Below the pieces are notes generated by a model that was given only the letters and a program-made list of their open reading frames with translations, was not told the DNA's origin and did not search any database. From positions 1 through 64,000 of the forward strand of contig NZ_BCRG01000015.1 of assembly GCF_001552475.1 (NCBI RefSeq): a stretch of 64,000 nucleotides of DNA, in the 5' to 3' direction. The stretch is from Microbacterium oleivorans NBRC 103075. GTDB lineage: Bacteria; Actinomycetota; Actinomycetes; Actinomycetales; Microbacteriaceae. Below, one piece after another: positions 8,145 to 17,548 of this stretch. Positions within the stretch are counted from its first letter, which is position 1, and every line of letters begins with the position of its first letter. A program made the translations under genes and the position numbers.

Positions 8145-11100
8145 TCAAGCTCCCAGCGTCGTGCCGACAGCATCCGCCGTCACCGCTTCGCGAGCCGCGG
8201 CACGCGTCGTGGGCACGCTGACGACCGGTTCCGAGGCGGGCGTGACATCCGCGACGAGAGGCATCTGCACGGTGACCGAGCGACCCGCCTGCACGAAGAT
8301 GCCACGACCGACGGGGAAGTCCGACCGCTTGACGCGTCCGAACGGCGTCTTGAAGATCGCCTCGCCGTCGTATGTGTCGGGCTTGAGGACGATGCCCTGC
8401 CTGCCGGCCTTCCACTCTCCGAGCACGCCGATACTGCCGCTCGCGCGGGAGATCTCCGCTTCACCGATGAGCATGTGCTCGCTGTCGTTCATGGCCTGCA
8501 AGAGCGCTCGCATGGGGCGGTCGGCGGGTCCGTCCGAGAGGTGGGGCATGTCCTCGATGACGATCAGGATGCGTCCCTCTGACAGTTCCCGCGTGACGAG
8601 CTCTGCCAATTCGGTCGCGAGTTCCTTCTCGTCGTCGGGGCGTGTGGCGCTCTTGACCCAGGGACGGAAGTCCTTGAGCTCGGATCTGCGGCTACCGAAG
8701 TGGTAGAGCTGCACGCCCGGATCGAACCGCTCCATCGCCATGACGAGCGACTTGAGACCGTTCGTACGCCCGGATGCCGGGGGCCCGGAGATCACGAAGG
8801 AACCGATGGGCTCGAAGCCGTGCGCCGAGAGGGTGTCGTCGGCGACGCCGAACACCGGCATCCCGTCGACCCGTGCCGGCATGTCCGACGCGGGGACCGC
8901 GGTCGGCAGAGCACCGATCTCCGGCAGATCGCGCACACCCGCCGCCCGGAGCTCCGCCCCGAGCGCGGTGAGAGCCTTCGTCTGCTCCACGGCGTTCGAT
9001 GTGCCGCCGAGGACGGCGATCTGAGCCTCGTGCCCGTCGACGACTGCGCGACCCGGAGCCGACTGCTCGTCGAGGACGTCGCGCGGGGTACCGAGCAGCA
9101 TGTACTGCGACGGGTCACCCATGCGGAGCACCACCTTGCGGGAGATGTTCGACGCCACCGCACTGGGAACCGCGTTGCCACGGTCGGCCGTCAGCACCGT
9201 GTGGACGCCGAGGGTGCGGCCTTCACCCAGGATCCGCATGAAAGTCCGGTAGAACGGCCCGCGACCGGGTGCGATCTCCCAGTCCTTCTTGAACTCGGGG
9301 AAGTTGTCGATGAGCAAAATGATGCGCGGCAGGTTCGGATCCGCGATCTCGCGGTACTCCTGCAGCGTCGCCGCACTCGCAGCCGAGAACGCCGTCGCCC
9401 GCCGGTCCATTTCGCTGTCCAGCGTGCGGAACAGACGCTGGATACGCTCCACGTCGGAGCCGTCGACGACCGAACCCACGTGCGGCAGCGCCGACAGTGC
9501 CCCGAGGGCACCGGTGGCGAAATCGAGGCAGTACACGTTGACGCGGCCGCGATCCGGACGCATGCCCGCGGCGGTGCCGATCGTCTTCAACACGGTCGAC
9601 TTACCGGAACCTGACGTGCCGTAGACGACGAGGGAGCCATCGCGATCGGGGACGAAGGCCGCCGACTCCTGCATCTGCTTCTCGGGAACGTCCATGAGGG
9701 CGATCGGAATGCGGGTGTCGCCGTCGTTCGCGAGATCGGCCAAGTCGACGAGCGGAGACAGATCGTCGAGCCACGGACGCCGCGGGAGCGGCAACTCGGC
9801 GAGTTCCCGCGCCGCGACAAGTGTCGACACGATGCGACGCTGGTCGTTCGGCCCGAGGTCCTCTTCGTGCGAGTCGGACTCGGCGGGCCGATCGGGCTCC
9901 CACTCGGCGGATGCACCGAAGCGCAGCTCGGCGACACGCACCTCGGCGACCGTCGTTTCTTCCTGGCTCGTCCAGCCGCCGGTGTACGCGGACTGGAAGG
10001 GCACGAGTCGACCGGGCCCGGTCTTCGCGATCGCACGGCCGGGAACGGATGCCGGGAAGCTCGCCGCGACGTCGTCGTCGACCACGTCGCGCGAGTCCGC
10101 CTCATCCGCCATGCGCAGCGCGATACGGAGGTTCGTGTTGGCGCGCAGGTTGTCCTTGATGACGCCGGCGGGGCGCTGGGTCGCCATGATGAGGTGGATG
10201 CCGAGCGAGCGGCCTCGCTGCGCGATGTCGACCACGCCGTCCACGAACTCCGGCATCTCCGACGCTAGGGCGGCGAATTCGTCGATCACCAGGACGAGCG
10301 ACGGCGGGCAGTCGGGGTCCTGACGCTTCTCAAGCTCGAGCAGGTCCTTGGCCTTCTTGCGGTTCAACAGGTGCTCGCGGTGCTGCAACTCGGCCCGGAG
10401 GCTGGTGAGCGCACGCCGGACGAGGTGCGGGTTGAGGTCGGTCACGAGGCCGACGCAGTGCGGCAGATCGACGCAGTCCGCGAACGCGGACCCGCCCTTG
10501 TAGTCGACGAACAGGAACGTGACGCGATCCGGGCTGTGCGCCGCCGCCATGCCGAGCACCCACGCCTGCAGGAATTCGGACTTACCGGAACCGGTCGTCC
10601 CACCCACGAGCGCGTGCGGGCCCTGCGTGCGAAGGTCGAGCGCCATCGCGTCGCTCGGCCCCTGACCGATGATCGCGCGGAGCGTGCCCGCCTTCTTGAG
10701 ACGCGGACGCGGTGTGGGGGTGCGGTCGAGGATCGTGTTGTTCTGCCGCCAGCGCTCGATGGCCGCGTTCGGGTTCTCCGCGATGGCCGGGTCGATGAGC
10801 TGGAGGAACATGACCGCGTTGGGGATGTCGGATGCGTCGTGCACCACGGTGCTCGCATCGACGACCGGAGCAAGGCGACGGGCGAACATCTCCATGTAGG
10901 CGTTGGAGACACCCTCGACGGCGACGTGCTCGAAGTTCTCGCCGTTGCGGACGAGTCCGACCCGAGCATCGGCCAGGTCCGAGGTCAGTTCGATGAAGCT
11001 TCGGCAGACGGCGGGAAGCGACTCCACGGTGTCCGAGATGAAGATGGCGTGGACGCCGTGGTCGGCGCCCTTCTCGAGCACATCCGTCAGTCGGCCGCGG

Positions 11101-12740
11101 TCGACGGGAGCGTCCCCGGTGACGAACACGATGACGGACACGGGGGGCGTCTTGGTCCGATCCTCCGCGGCACGAGCGACGTCGGTGCCGTAGAGCAGCG
11201 GGTTCCAGTCATCCTTGAAGGGTCCGCGGGGCTCACCGCTGCCGCCGCCGGCGGCACGTCGCACGTACTCCTCGAGCGAGTTCAACAGGGCCGCGCCGCT
11301 GGGAGCCGAGTCTGCGAGCGCCGCACCGCGGAACGGGCTTCGCTCTGCGGACGTGTGCGGGAGCCACTTGAGCCATTCGAGCTCGGGCGTCCAGGAGGAA
11401 TCCGAGAAGGCCACCGTGACGACGTCGTTCGGCGCATGCAGGCCGAAGACCTGCACGGCCACACCGCGCATCGCGTCGGCGACAAGGGCGCGCGGGCCGG
11501 CGATGCCGACGGATCCGGCGGTAGGGAAGGTCTCGAAGACGGGAACGTCGTCGACCGTCGCGTAGCGCAGTCGCAGCCGATCGACACGGTCGATGTACTC
11601 GGGCAGTCCGTCGGGCGTCTCGGCGTCGTCGATCCCGTTGCGGGCCGGAAGTGAGCAGGTGCCCAGACGCAGAGCGAGGAAGTTCCAGTGCTCGGGGCGC
11701 CTGGTCCACAGCAGCGGCCCGAGACGCATGGCCTCTTCGAAGACATCGGCCACGGCCGGCGCCTCGGCGTTGCGGGCTGCTTCCTCCTCCGGCTTGCCGC
11801 GGAAGAAGTCCTCCTCGAGCTGCTCGAACTGGCGCTCGAACAGCAGGCGCTCGTGGTCCTCGCTCTTGCGGCTCTGAACCGACTGGTTGATGAGGTTGCC
11901 GAATGCCATCAGCGGCGTCATGACGATCAGCAGCAGCGAACGGGGGTTGCCGTTGAGCGCGAAGAGGGCTGCGCCCATGAGGATCGGCGCGACCATGATC
12001 GGCCACGGGAAGATCTTGCCGATCTTCTCGGTGGGCAGGCGGGGCGGCTTGAACCGCGTTCCCGGGTACCGCACCTCGACGCGGGGGCTGCGGTTGAAAA
12101 GCAGACCTCCGCCGCGCTCGATGATCGGATCCTCGGTGGCCGCACCGTCCCACGAACGGGTCAGGTAGACGACGAGCGTCGTACCGCCGATGACGAACGG
12201 ACGGCCGTCCTCGACGCGCACACGCTGCACCTCGACGCCCTCGACGAGAACACCGTTGGCGGAGTTCAGGTCGACGACCTCCGCGTACGTCCCGACCTCG
12301 ATGCGCGCGTGTCGCTTGGAGACCATCGGGTCGATCAGCACGACGTCGTTGCTCGGGTCGCGCCCGATGGACACGTGGCCCGCTGACAGCGCGAACTCCT
12401 GCCCCGCGAGCGGGCCCGCGATGGCGCGGAGAATCCCGACCGTCTCGCCGCGACCGGCCTTGATGTATCCCGCACCGTAGTTGACGATGGATGCCGCGAA
12501 TCCCGACCCGATGGGCGCTTCACCGATCGGAAGGTCGTGTGGCAGCTCGACGGCGCGCGATGCCGTGGGCGGCGCGACGGAGAGAGTGAGGACATCCTCC
12601 TCGGCGAACGTCATGGTCCGCAGGGGATCGGATGCCGCGATGTAGCGCGCGACGTCGCCGACCGTCGCGGTCGAGTCCGCCGTCACGACGATGTCGACGG
12701 GGTCGTTGCCCTGACGGTGCAGGGTGAGCTTCAGCCGCAT
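8145..12740 (-). CDS. type VII secretion ATPase, FtsK/SpoIIIE (EccC/EssC-like) with N-terminal FHA domain
   Basis: A 1531-aa membrane ATPase that should power export of WXG100-type substrates. Residues 105-195 form an FHA domain (SIGRDPSNDV, SKRHARI, then Asn162). Two membrane helices follow at about 247-285 and then three FtsK-type ATPase modules. Module 1 is intact: GTTGSGKSEF with Lys720 and VLVIDEFAAL with Asp820-Glu821. Module 2 has GTSGSGKST with Lys1047 but Asp-Asn (ILLIDNF) in Walker B. Module 3 has Arg1325 for Lys (GPPASGRT). FHA at the N-terminus is a Firmicute EssC/YukB trait rather than a mycobacterial EccC one. The ATG at 12740 follows GGAG and the upstream extension is unconserved. 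Confidence 0.93.
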   Translation of the reverse strand: MRLKLTLHRQGNDPVDIVVTADSTATVGDVARYIAASDPLRTMTFAEEDVLTLSVAPPTASRAVELPHDLPIGEAPIGSGFAASIVNYGAGYIKAGRGETVGILRAIAGPLAGQEFALSAGHVSIGRDPSNDVVLIDPMVSKRHARIEVGTYAEVVDLNSANGVLVEGVEVQRVRVEDGRPFVIGGTTLVVYLTRSWDGAATEDPIIERGGGLLFNRSPRVEVRYPGTRFKPPRLPTEKIGKIFPWPIMVAPILMGAALFALNGNPRSLLLIVMTPLMAFGNLINQSVQSRKSEDHERLLFERQFEQLEEDFFRGKPEEEAARNAEAPAVADVFEEAMRLGPLLWTRRPEHWNFLALRLGTCSLPARNGIDDAETPDGLPEYIDRVDRLRLRYATVDDVPVFETFPTAGSVGIAGPRALVADAMRGVAVQVFGLHAPNDVVTVAFSDSSWTPELEWLKWLPHTSAERSPFRGAALADSAPSGAALLNSLEEYVRRAAGGGSGEPRGPFKDDWNPLLYGTDVARAAEDRTKTPPVSVIVFVTGDAPVDRGRLTDVLEKGADHGVHAIFISDTVESLPAVCRSFIELTSDLADARVGLVRNGENFEHVAVEGVSNAYMEMFARRLAPVVDASTVVHDASDIPNAVMFLQLIDPAIAENPNAAIERWRQNNTILDRTPTPRPRLKKAGTLRAIIGQGPSDAMALDLRTQGPHALVGGTTGSGKSEFLQAWVLGMAAAHSPDRVTFLFVDYKGGSAFADCVDLPHCVGLVTDLNPHLVRRALTSLRAELQHREHLLNRKKAKDLLELEKRQDPDCPPSLVLVIDEFAALASEMPEFVDGVVDIAQRGRSLGIHLIMATQRPAGVIKDNLRANTNLRIALRMADEADSRDVVDDDVAASFPASVPGRAIAKTGPGRLVPFQSAYTGGWTSQEETTVAEVRVAELRFGASAEWEPDRPAESDSHEEDLGPNDQRRIVSTLVAARELAELPLPRRPWLDDLSPLVDLADLANDGDTRIPIALMDVPEKQMQESAAFVPDRDGSLVVYGTSGSGKSTVLKTIGTAAGMRPDRGRVNVYCLDFATGALGALSALPHVGSVVDGSDVERIQRLFRTLDSEMDRRATAFSAASAATLQEYREIADPNLPRIILLIDNFPEFKKDWEIAPGRGPFYRTFMRILGEGRTLGVHTVLTADRGNAVPSAVASNISRKVVLRMGDPSQYMLLGTPRDVLDEQSAPGRAVVDGHEAQIAVLGGTSNAVEQTKALTALGAELRAAGVRDLPEIGALPTAVPASDMPARVDGMPVFGVADDTLSAHGFEPIGSFVISGPPASGRTNGLKSLVMAMERFDPGVQLYHFGSRRSELKDFRPWVKSATRPDDEKELATELAELVTRELSEGRILIVIEDMPHLSDGPADRPMRALLQAMNDSEHMLIGEAEISRASGSIGVLGEWKAGRQGIVLKPDTYDGEAIFKTPFGRVKRSDFPVGRGIFVQAGRSVTVQMPLVADVTPASEPVVSVPTTRAAAREAVTADAVGTTLGA

Positions 12741-12795
12741 GGGTGTTCTCCGAAGGGATGGGGACGCGTTCGTCGGACGGGGGCGAGCAGGACGA

Positions 12796-14172
12796 TCACA
12801 ACACGACGACCTCAGCGAGGCGGTCGCCCAAGCGGACGGTGTCGCCGACGACGGCAGACAGGGCGACCCCGGGGACGGCAGACGTCTCCGCACCCGCGCG
12901 CACGACAGCGCTGCCGTTGGTCGACCCGCGGTCGATGATCTCGAGCCCGCCGCTCGTCGGAACGAGCAGAGCGTGGGTCTTCGACAGCGATCGGCTCTCG
13001 TCCGTCAGCTGCGTGGGCTCGGCTCCCGGGGCAGCCGCGGGGTCGGGGTCGCGTCCCACGAGGAGAGCCGCCGCCACGATGAGGGTCTCCCCCGTGTCGA
13101 AGCGAAGGCCGATCCGGGGTGCCGGCGCGGGCGCCGCGGCCGGGGCGGGTGCGGGCTCCGACACTGAGTCGGGTGCGGGTGCGGGGGCGACGGCCGGAGC
13201 CGGAGCTTCAGCAGAGGGCGGAGCCGGAGCTACGGCGGGAGTGTGAGCCGGAGCGGGCACCGCAGGCGGAGCCGCCACGGGGCCGCCGACCGGTTCCGCG
13301 GGGAGGAAGGTCCCGCGGTCCGGCAGCGGGCTGCGTCGCGACTCATCGGCACCGGGAGCAGCGTCGATGACCGTCGCCAATCCGGCCGCGGGCGCGGGAG
13401 CCTCCCCTGCATCGGGGGCGCCGTCCTTCGATCGACCGACGCCGAGGACACCGGCGCTGATGCGGTTACCCGGCCGGTACTCGGGGTTGACGCCGGGACG
13501 CGTCGGCGTCGCCAGTGAGGGACGCTCGGCGCGCTCGCGCACGGGTTCTGCCTTCACCGTCTTCCGGGCGATCCGCATCCGCTTCTCGTCGTACGGGTTC
13601 AGCCCGAGCTTGATGTCGACGAGCCACATCCGTGCCGCTCGATCGTGGAAGCCCCGCCCGCGCTCCGTCGAGTCGAAGGTCGGCGAGGCGAGGATGACGG
13701 CCGTGCCGATGACCGGGATGATTCCGGCCGCCCCGACGATGAGGGCGCGGAGGAGGACCGGACCGGCGCCCGGCCGTTCCAGGGTCCGGACGTTGATGCT
13801 CCGGAGTCCCATGAATCCCTTGCCGATCGTCCTTCCTCGACGCGCCTGCAGGATCCACTGGACGATCAGGAACGCGAGCGAGAGCGCGACCGAGACGGCC
13901 GCCATGACGGCCGCCAGCACGAAGCCGGGGTGGTTGACGAGGCCGTAGGGCGAGATCGAGCCGCCCGCGAGCTTCAGCAGCAGGGGCAACGCCCCCAGCC
14001 ACAGGGGAAGCTGCAACACGACCCAGACGAGCACGTCGATCACGAACGCCATGGACCGGCGACCGAACGGTGCACGAATGAGTCCCAGCGCGGCGGCATA
14101 CGCCGGATCGGGCCGTCCGAGGGCGTCAACGCCGTCGGGACGGTCCTCCGGCTGATCGATCTCCCAAATCAT
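12796..14172 (-). CDS. RDD-family membrane protein with C-terminal FHA domain
   Basis: A 458-aa protein. The RDD domain with three to four membrane helices spans about residues 30-190 (FGRRSMAFVIDVLVW, TIGKGFMGLRSI, FHDRAARMWLVD). A long Ala/Pro-rich linker at about 230-350 leads to an FHA domain at about 355-455, with LLVGRDPDP, SLSKTHALL and DRGSTNGS. FHA binds phosphothreonine, so this protein and the FHA-bearing ATPase 55 nt downstream may respond to a Ser/Thr kinase; one is encoded at 53.1-54.6 kb. It overlaps the upstream 290-aa gene by 4 bp (ATGA). A role as membrane scaffold of the secretion machine is inferred from context. Confidence 0.85.
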   Translation of the reverse strand: MIWEIDQPEDRPDGVDALGRPDPAYAAALGLIRAPFGRRSMAFVIDVLVWVVLQLPLWLGALPLLLKLAGGSISPYGLVNHPGFVLAAVMAAVSVALSLAFLIVQWILQARRGRTIGKGFMGLRSINVRTLERPGAGPVLLRALIVGAAGIIPVIGTAVILASPTFDSTERGRGFHDRAARMWLVDIKLGLNPYDEKRMRIARKTVKAEPVRERAERPSLATPTRPGVNPEYRPGNRISAGVLGVGRSKDGAPDAGEAPAPAAGLATVIDAAPGADESRRSPLPDRGTFLPAEPVGGPVAAPPAVPAPAHTPAVAPAPPSAEAPAPAVAPAPAPDSVSEPAPAPAAAPAPAPRIGLRFDTGETLIVAAALLVGRDPDPAAAPGAEPTQLTDESRSLSKTHALLVPTSGGLEIIDRGSTNGSAVVRAGAETSAVPGVALSAVVGDTVRLGDRLAEVVVL

Positions 14173-15041
14173 GCCTTCGAGGCATCCGGTTCGTCACCGG
14201 GCACGAAGTAGCGAGCGGGCGACAGACCGGTCCGGATGACCGCATCGCCGGCGGCGTCGAGGAACTCCGCCATCGTCGCGACGCTGAGGGTTCCGGCGGG
14301 GTCGGCGATGATCACGTTGTCGACCACCGGAAGCAGTGTCGCGGTGCCCTGCGGCCACGCCGCGAAGGTGGTCGTCACGCCGGACTCGAGCACCTGGATC
14401 TTGGCAGGGGCGATGTGCACGTCGGGTCGCTGCAATGCGGCCGTCTGCACGTCGTAGGCGCGCACCGAGAACAAGCGCAGCATGCGCTCGAAGCGCATCT
14501 CCAGCTCGGGCAGACGCTCGCGCCACGGGAACGGCGCCCAGCCGTCCTCGGTCAGGACGATGGGGTGCGCGCTGACGAGCGGCTGCTCCGCCTCGTAGAG
14601 CTGCTCGGCGATGTCGAGAACACGAGCGATCGCGGTGTCGTCGTCTGCCCCCACGATGATGACGCGATCCCGCGCATAGGGGAAGGCGACGGGCGCCCCC
14701 GACAGGCCCGCACCCGCGAGCCGCGAGGGGTCGAGCAGTACGGCGGCGGCGAGCGCCTCTTCAGAGATGACGAGCGAGCTGGCTCCCTCGACCGGAGTGT
14801 CCCCCGCCGCGGAGATGGCGGAACGCACGGCATCGCGGAAGCCCGCATCCGCCCCTTCGGTCTCGCCTTGGGTGACGGGGGTGTTGCCGTCGCGGTGGTC
14901 GAGTCCGACGAACACCTCGCCGCCGACGTATTCCACGCGAGGGTGGGCGGCGCCGGGCGCGGTCTGCGACAGCACGCCGAGCTCGCTCGCTCCGTAGATC
15001 CGAAGGGTCACATCGGTGGCGATTCCATCGACAGCACTCAT
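14169..15041 (-). CDS. 290-aa protein of secretion locus, unknown function
   Basis: Not recognised. It is a soluble 290-residue protein (MSAVDGIATDVTLRIYGASE at the start) with no signal peptide or membrane helix and a regular alpha/beta look (RVIIVGADDDTAIARVLDIA, VEYVGGEVFVGLD). It lies 32 nt after the second partner gene and overlaps the RDD-FHA gene (ATGA), so it is in the same transcript as the membrane components. Position suggests a cytosolic adaptor or chaperone, comparable in place but not in visible sequence to EspG. The ATG at 15041 is chosen because the in-frame extension upstream is basic and of low complexity. Confidence 0.75.
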   Translation of the reverse strand: MSAVDGIATDVTLRIYGASELGVLSQTAPGAAHPRVEYVGGEVFVGLDHRDGNTPVTQGETEGADAGFRDAVRSAISAAGDTPVEGASSLVISEEALAAAVLLDPSRLAGAGLSGAPVAFPYARDRVIIVGADDDTAIARVLDIAEQLYEAEQPLVSAHPIVLTEDGWAPFPWRERLPELEMRFERMLRLFSVRAYDVQTAALQRPDVHIAPAKIQVLESGVTTTFAAWPQGTATLLPVVDNVIIADPAGTLSVATMAEFLDAAGDAVIRTGLSPARYFVPGDEPDASKA

Positions 15042-15073
15042 TGGTCCAGCCCTCTCATCAGCTTTCTCACAGA

Positions 15074-15679
15074 CTAAATCCTCGGTTGCTCTCGGGCGGC
15101 CTCCGGAGACCAGGAGAGATCCACCTCCGGGACGCGTCGGGTCGGTCGGACCGTCGACACCCACCCGCGGGGCACGACGTGGACAGCGCTGGCGGAGGCG
15201 AGTGCGGGCAGCGGCTCGCCGTGGACGACGAGCACGATCGCTTTGTCGTCGGAGCCCCACCAGTCAGCACGCCGGACCCCGTGGCGCGCCAGCGCCCGCA
15301 CGTAGGCGTTGGGCGGCGCCCCGTCGGCCGGCTTCACGTCCAGGGCCATACCGTGGCTGTACTCGCACGCGCTCCTGATGCCCCGCCAGATCTCGCTGGC
15401 GCGATCCCTCACGGCTTCACGCGTCGCCGTGGACGAGGCCGGCTCCCACGACAGGGGCACGATCGACACGTCGCCGCGTCGGATGAGCGGCGTGCCCGGA
15501 ATCAACTCCCCCTCGGGCGCTGCGGCGCGCGCATCGAGGACGCGGGATTCGATCGCGTCGACGATCCGGCCCGCCCTCGCGAGGCCGCCCTCGCCGTCTT
15601 CCGAGCGGACGCCGGTCACGTCGATCACGTGGCCGGTGAGCCAGGGCGTGCCCGCGACGGTCTCATTCGGCTCGATCAT
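15074..15679 (-). CDS. putative partner/immunity protein B
   Basis: A 201-aa soluble protein. Its C-terminal half matches the C-terminal third of the 368-aa partner A (16442-17548): ACEYSHG versus AFEYASG, RRADWWGSDDKAIVLVV versus RSAQWWVLNETGVVVV, and HVVPRGWVS versus HLVPARWVS, ending in D-L-x-W-S. It is therefore a single-domain version of that family. The ATG at 15679 overlaps the stop of effector-like gene B by 4 bp, as in toxin-immunity pairs. Immunity is inferred; a chaperone or adaptor role is the alternative. Confidence 0.7.
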   Translation of the reverse strand: MIEPNETVAGTPWLTGHVIDVTGVRSEDGEGGLARAGRIVDAIESRVLDARAAAPEGELIPGTPLIRRGDVSIVPLSWEPASSTATREAVRDRASEIWRGIRSACEYSHGMALDVKPADGAPPNAYVRALARHGVRRADWWGSDDKAIVLVVHGEPLPALASASAVHVVPRGWVSTVRPTRRVPEVDLSWSPEAAREQPRI

Positions 15680-16374
15680 TTGTGCAGCGTCAGTCCCTGA
15701 CCTGTGCCGGGCCACAGGCCGGGGTTGTAGTCGTTGTCGAGATCACGCCCAACGCCGGTCGCCGACGGCGGGACGTCGATGACGGCTTCAGGGATGCCGG
15801 TGGGCAGGTGACCGCCCGGGATCCAGTTGTCGTTCGCCCCCGCCTCGTTGCCCGAGGGCATACGCAGGTTCGTCAGCTCCGACGGGTCGAAGTGGCGGAC
15901 CTCGACCGGTACAGGGTCGCCGTTGTCGTCGAAGAACCACTTGCGTTCGATGCCGAGCCGATCCGCGATCTCATTCGCGTTTCCCCCCGTCTCGTCGAGG
16001 ATCTTCTGGAGTTCGGAGGTCGGAAAGACGAACGTCGAATGGTCCCTCTGCCCCGGACCGTTGGCGTGCAGCGAGTCCGAGAAGTAGATGCGGCTCGCAC
16101 CATCCTCGAACTGTGCGAGGTGCTGCTTGATGTAGTCGCCGTCGAGGTACTCGCTCGGGTCAGGGGCGTCACCCTTCCAACTCACGATCGAATCGGGAGT
16201 CCAGTGCGTGTCCGTGCGCCACGCATCGCCGACGGTGTCGATTGCGTTCACCTGCGAACGATTGAGGTCCTGCTTCTGTCCGTGCTTTCGGAACATGTCC
16301 GCGAGCTGACGCACGTGGACGGGCATGCCGTCCAACGAATTCTTCAACGGACGAATGACTTCACCGATGCCCAT
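15676..16374 (-). CDS. putative type VII effector-like protein B
   Basis: A 232-aa paralogue of the gene at 17545-18243. The shared N-terminal block is DGMPVHVRQLADMFRKHGQK (residues 15-34). The middle block contains YLDGDYIKQHLAQFEDGA, then STFVFPTSELQKIL. The C-terminal block is NLRMPSGNEAGANDNWIPGG followed by PTGIPEAV. These blocks recall modules at the C-termini of large bacterial polymorphic toxins (recollection, unchecked), so an antibacterial or host-directed effector is inferred. It has no signal peptide, consistent with export by WXG100-type carriers. Its own promoter precedes it at 16390-16406, and it is coupled to partner B by a 4-bp overlap. Confidence 0.7.
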   Translation of the reverse strand: MGIGEVIRPLKNSLDGMPVHVRQLADMFRKHGQKQDLNRSQVNAIDTVGDAWRTDTHWTPDSIVSWKGDAPDPSEYLDGDYIKQHLAQFEDGASRIYFSDSLHANGPGQRDHSTFVFPTSELQKILDETGGNANEIADRLGIERKWFFDDNGDPVPVEVRHFDPSELTNLRMPSGNEAGANDNWIPGGHLPTGIPEAVIDVPPSATGVGRDLDNDYNPGLWPGTGQGLTLHK

Positions 16375-16389
16375 GATTCCCCCCTCACC

Positions 16390-16406
16390 GCACAGGCTAG
16401 CTGTGC
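16390..16406 (-). promoter_or_regulatory. internal promoter with GCACAG palindrome
   Basis: An inverted repeat GCACAG-5 nt-CTGTGC overlaps a minus-strand -10 box TAGCCT (16399-16394). The transcript would start near 16387 and reach the ATG at 16374 after a GAGGGG ribosome site. The palindrome could be an operator for the second cassette. Confidence 0.45.
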
Positions 16407-16441
16407 CCTAAACACTCACCTAGGACTTGCGCCGGCCCGGG

Positions 16442-17548
16442 TCACTCCCGTAGGTCTGCGCGCGACCAACGAAGATCGGCCGACGGGCGGCCCGTCGGCG
16501 TCCCGCTCCTGCCCGACACCCATCGGGCCGGGACCAGATGCACAGCGAGCGCCAGGTCACCGGCATCCTCGTCACCCGAACGCACGACCACGACGCCCGT
16601 CTCGTTCAGCACCCACCACTGCGCGCTCCGCGCATTCGCGCTACGGAGGGATGCCGCGTATTCCGCGAGCGGGCCGTCGCCGCGCTGGTCGAGCGGGAAC
16701 GGGATCGGCCGTCCCGACGCGTATTCGAACGCACCCGCCAAACCGGACGACAGTTCGTCGACTCGCCGCCGCTCTTCCCGGGCGTCGAGGCCCGACTGCC
16801 GCGGGGATGCCCCCTGCACGAACACCGGAAGGATCTTGGCCGCATCGCGCTCGATGATCGGCACCAGCGAGGGTGTCGGCTCGAACGCGGTGAGGGCGGT
16901 GACCGTGTCCAGGACTGTCGACACGGATGCGGGGAGGCTCCACCGGGCGGTGTCCGCCAGCGGTTTGCCGACCGCGATAGCCGCTCGCGCGACGTCCTCC
17001 GCCGCGTCGATGGCGTCCACGTCGAATCGGCTCATGTCTGCCGGAGTGGATGCCGCGATCAGCGCCGACCATTCCCCGAACTCGGGGACGTCGAGACGGT
17101 CCTGCTCCCCGGCGACGATCTCCGCGAACACGTCCTCGTCGATCGGCGACGACCGCACGATGCGAGCGACCCCGTCGGCGTACCAGTGCTGATCGACCGT
17201 CAGGAGCTGCGAGTACGGGACACGACGCTTCGGGTCCCCCTCCGGGTAGAACAGCTCGAGAGCGCGTCGCCGGAGAAGGCGACCGTCCACCGGCTCCCAC
17301 ACGACCTCGCGGACGGGCGTCTTGTGCGGCGAATAGAAGGTGATGGTGAACCGCTGCCGGCCCGGCAGCACATCGAGGTACCAGGTGGGCGGGGAACCGG
17401 CATCCGTCACGGCCAGCCGACGACCCTGCTCGTACTGATCACGCGCCTCCGCGTCCGTGAGGAACGGGTCGTCGCCGAGGGCCTCCAGCCGGAAGATCTC
17501 GAACCGTCGGGGGTAGCGGACGTCGCCGGGAACCGCCGGCACGGTCAC
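16442..17548 (-). CDS. putative partner/immunity protein A, two-domain
   Basis: A 368-aa soluble protein. Residues 1 to about 200 form a domain absent from partner B (RRFEIFRLEALGDDPFLTD, WYLDVLPGRQRFTITFY, VREVVWEPVDGRLL). The C-terminal 130 residues are homologous to partner B (AFEYASG, SAQWWVLNETGVVVV, HLVPARWVS, SADLRWS). The GTG at 17548 is preferred over the ATG at 17575 because it gives the GTGA overlap with the effector-like gene A stop and avoids a 31-nt overlap. Pairing with gene A mirrors the B pair exactly. The immunity role is inferred. Confidence 0.7.
   Translation of the reverse strand: MTVPAVPGDVRYPRRFEIFRLEALGDDPFLTDAEARDQYEQGRRLAVTDAGSPPTWYLDVLPGRQRFTITFYSPHKTPVREVVWEPVDGRLLRRRALELFYPEGDPKRRVPYSQLLTVDQHWYADGVARIVRSSPIDEDVFAEIVAGEQDRLDVPEFGEWSALIAASTPADMSRFDVDAIDAAEDVARAAIAVGKPLADTARWSLPASVSTVLDTVTALTAFEPTPSLVPIIERDAAKILPVFVQGASPRQSGLDAREERRRVDELSSGLAGAFEYASGRPIPFPLDQRGDGPLAEYAASLRSANARSAQWWVLNETGVVVVRSGDEDAGDLALAVHLVPARWVSGRSGTPTGRPSADLRWSRADLRE

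Noticed and set aside
8700..12386. Several long plus-strand frames through the FtsK/EccC region
   Set aside because: All are shadows of the 1531-aa ATPase gene with Arg/His-rich translations.
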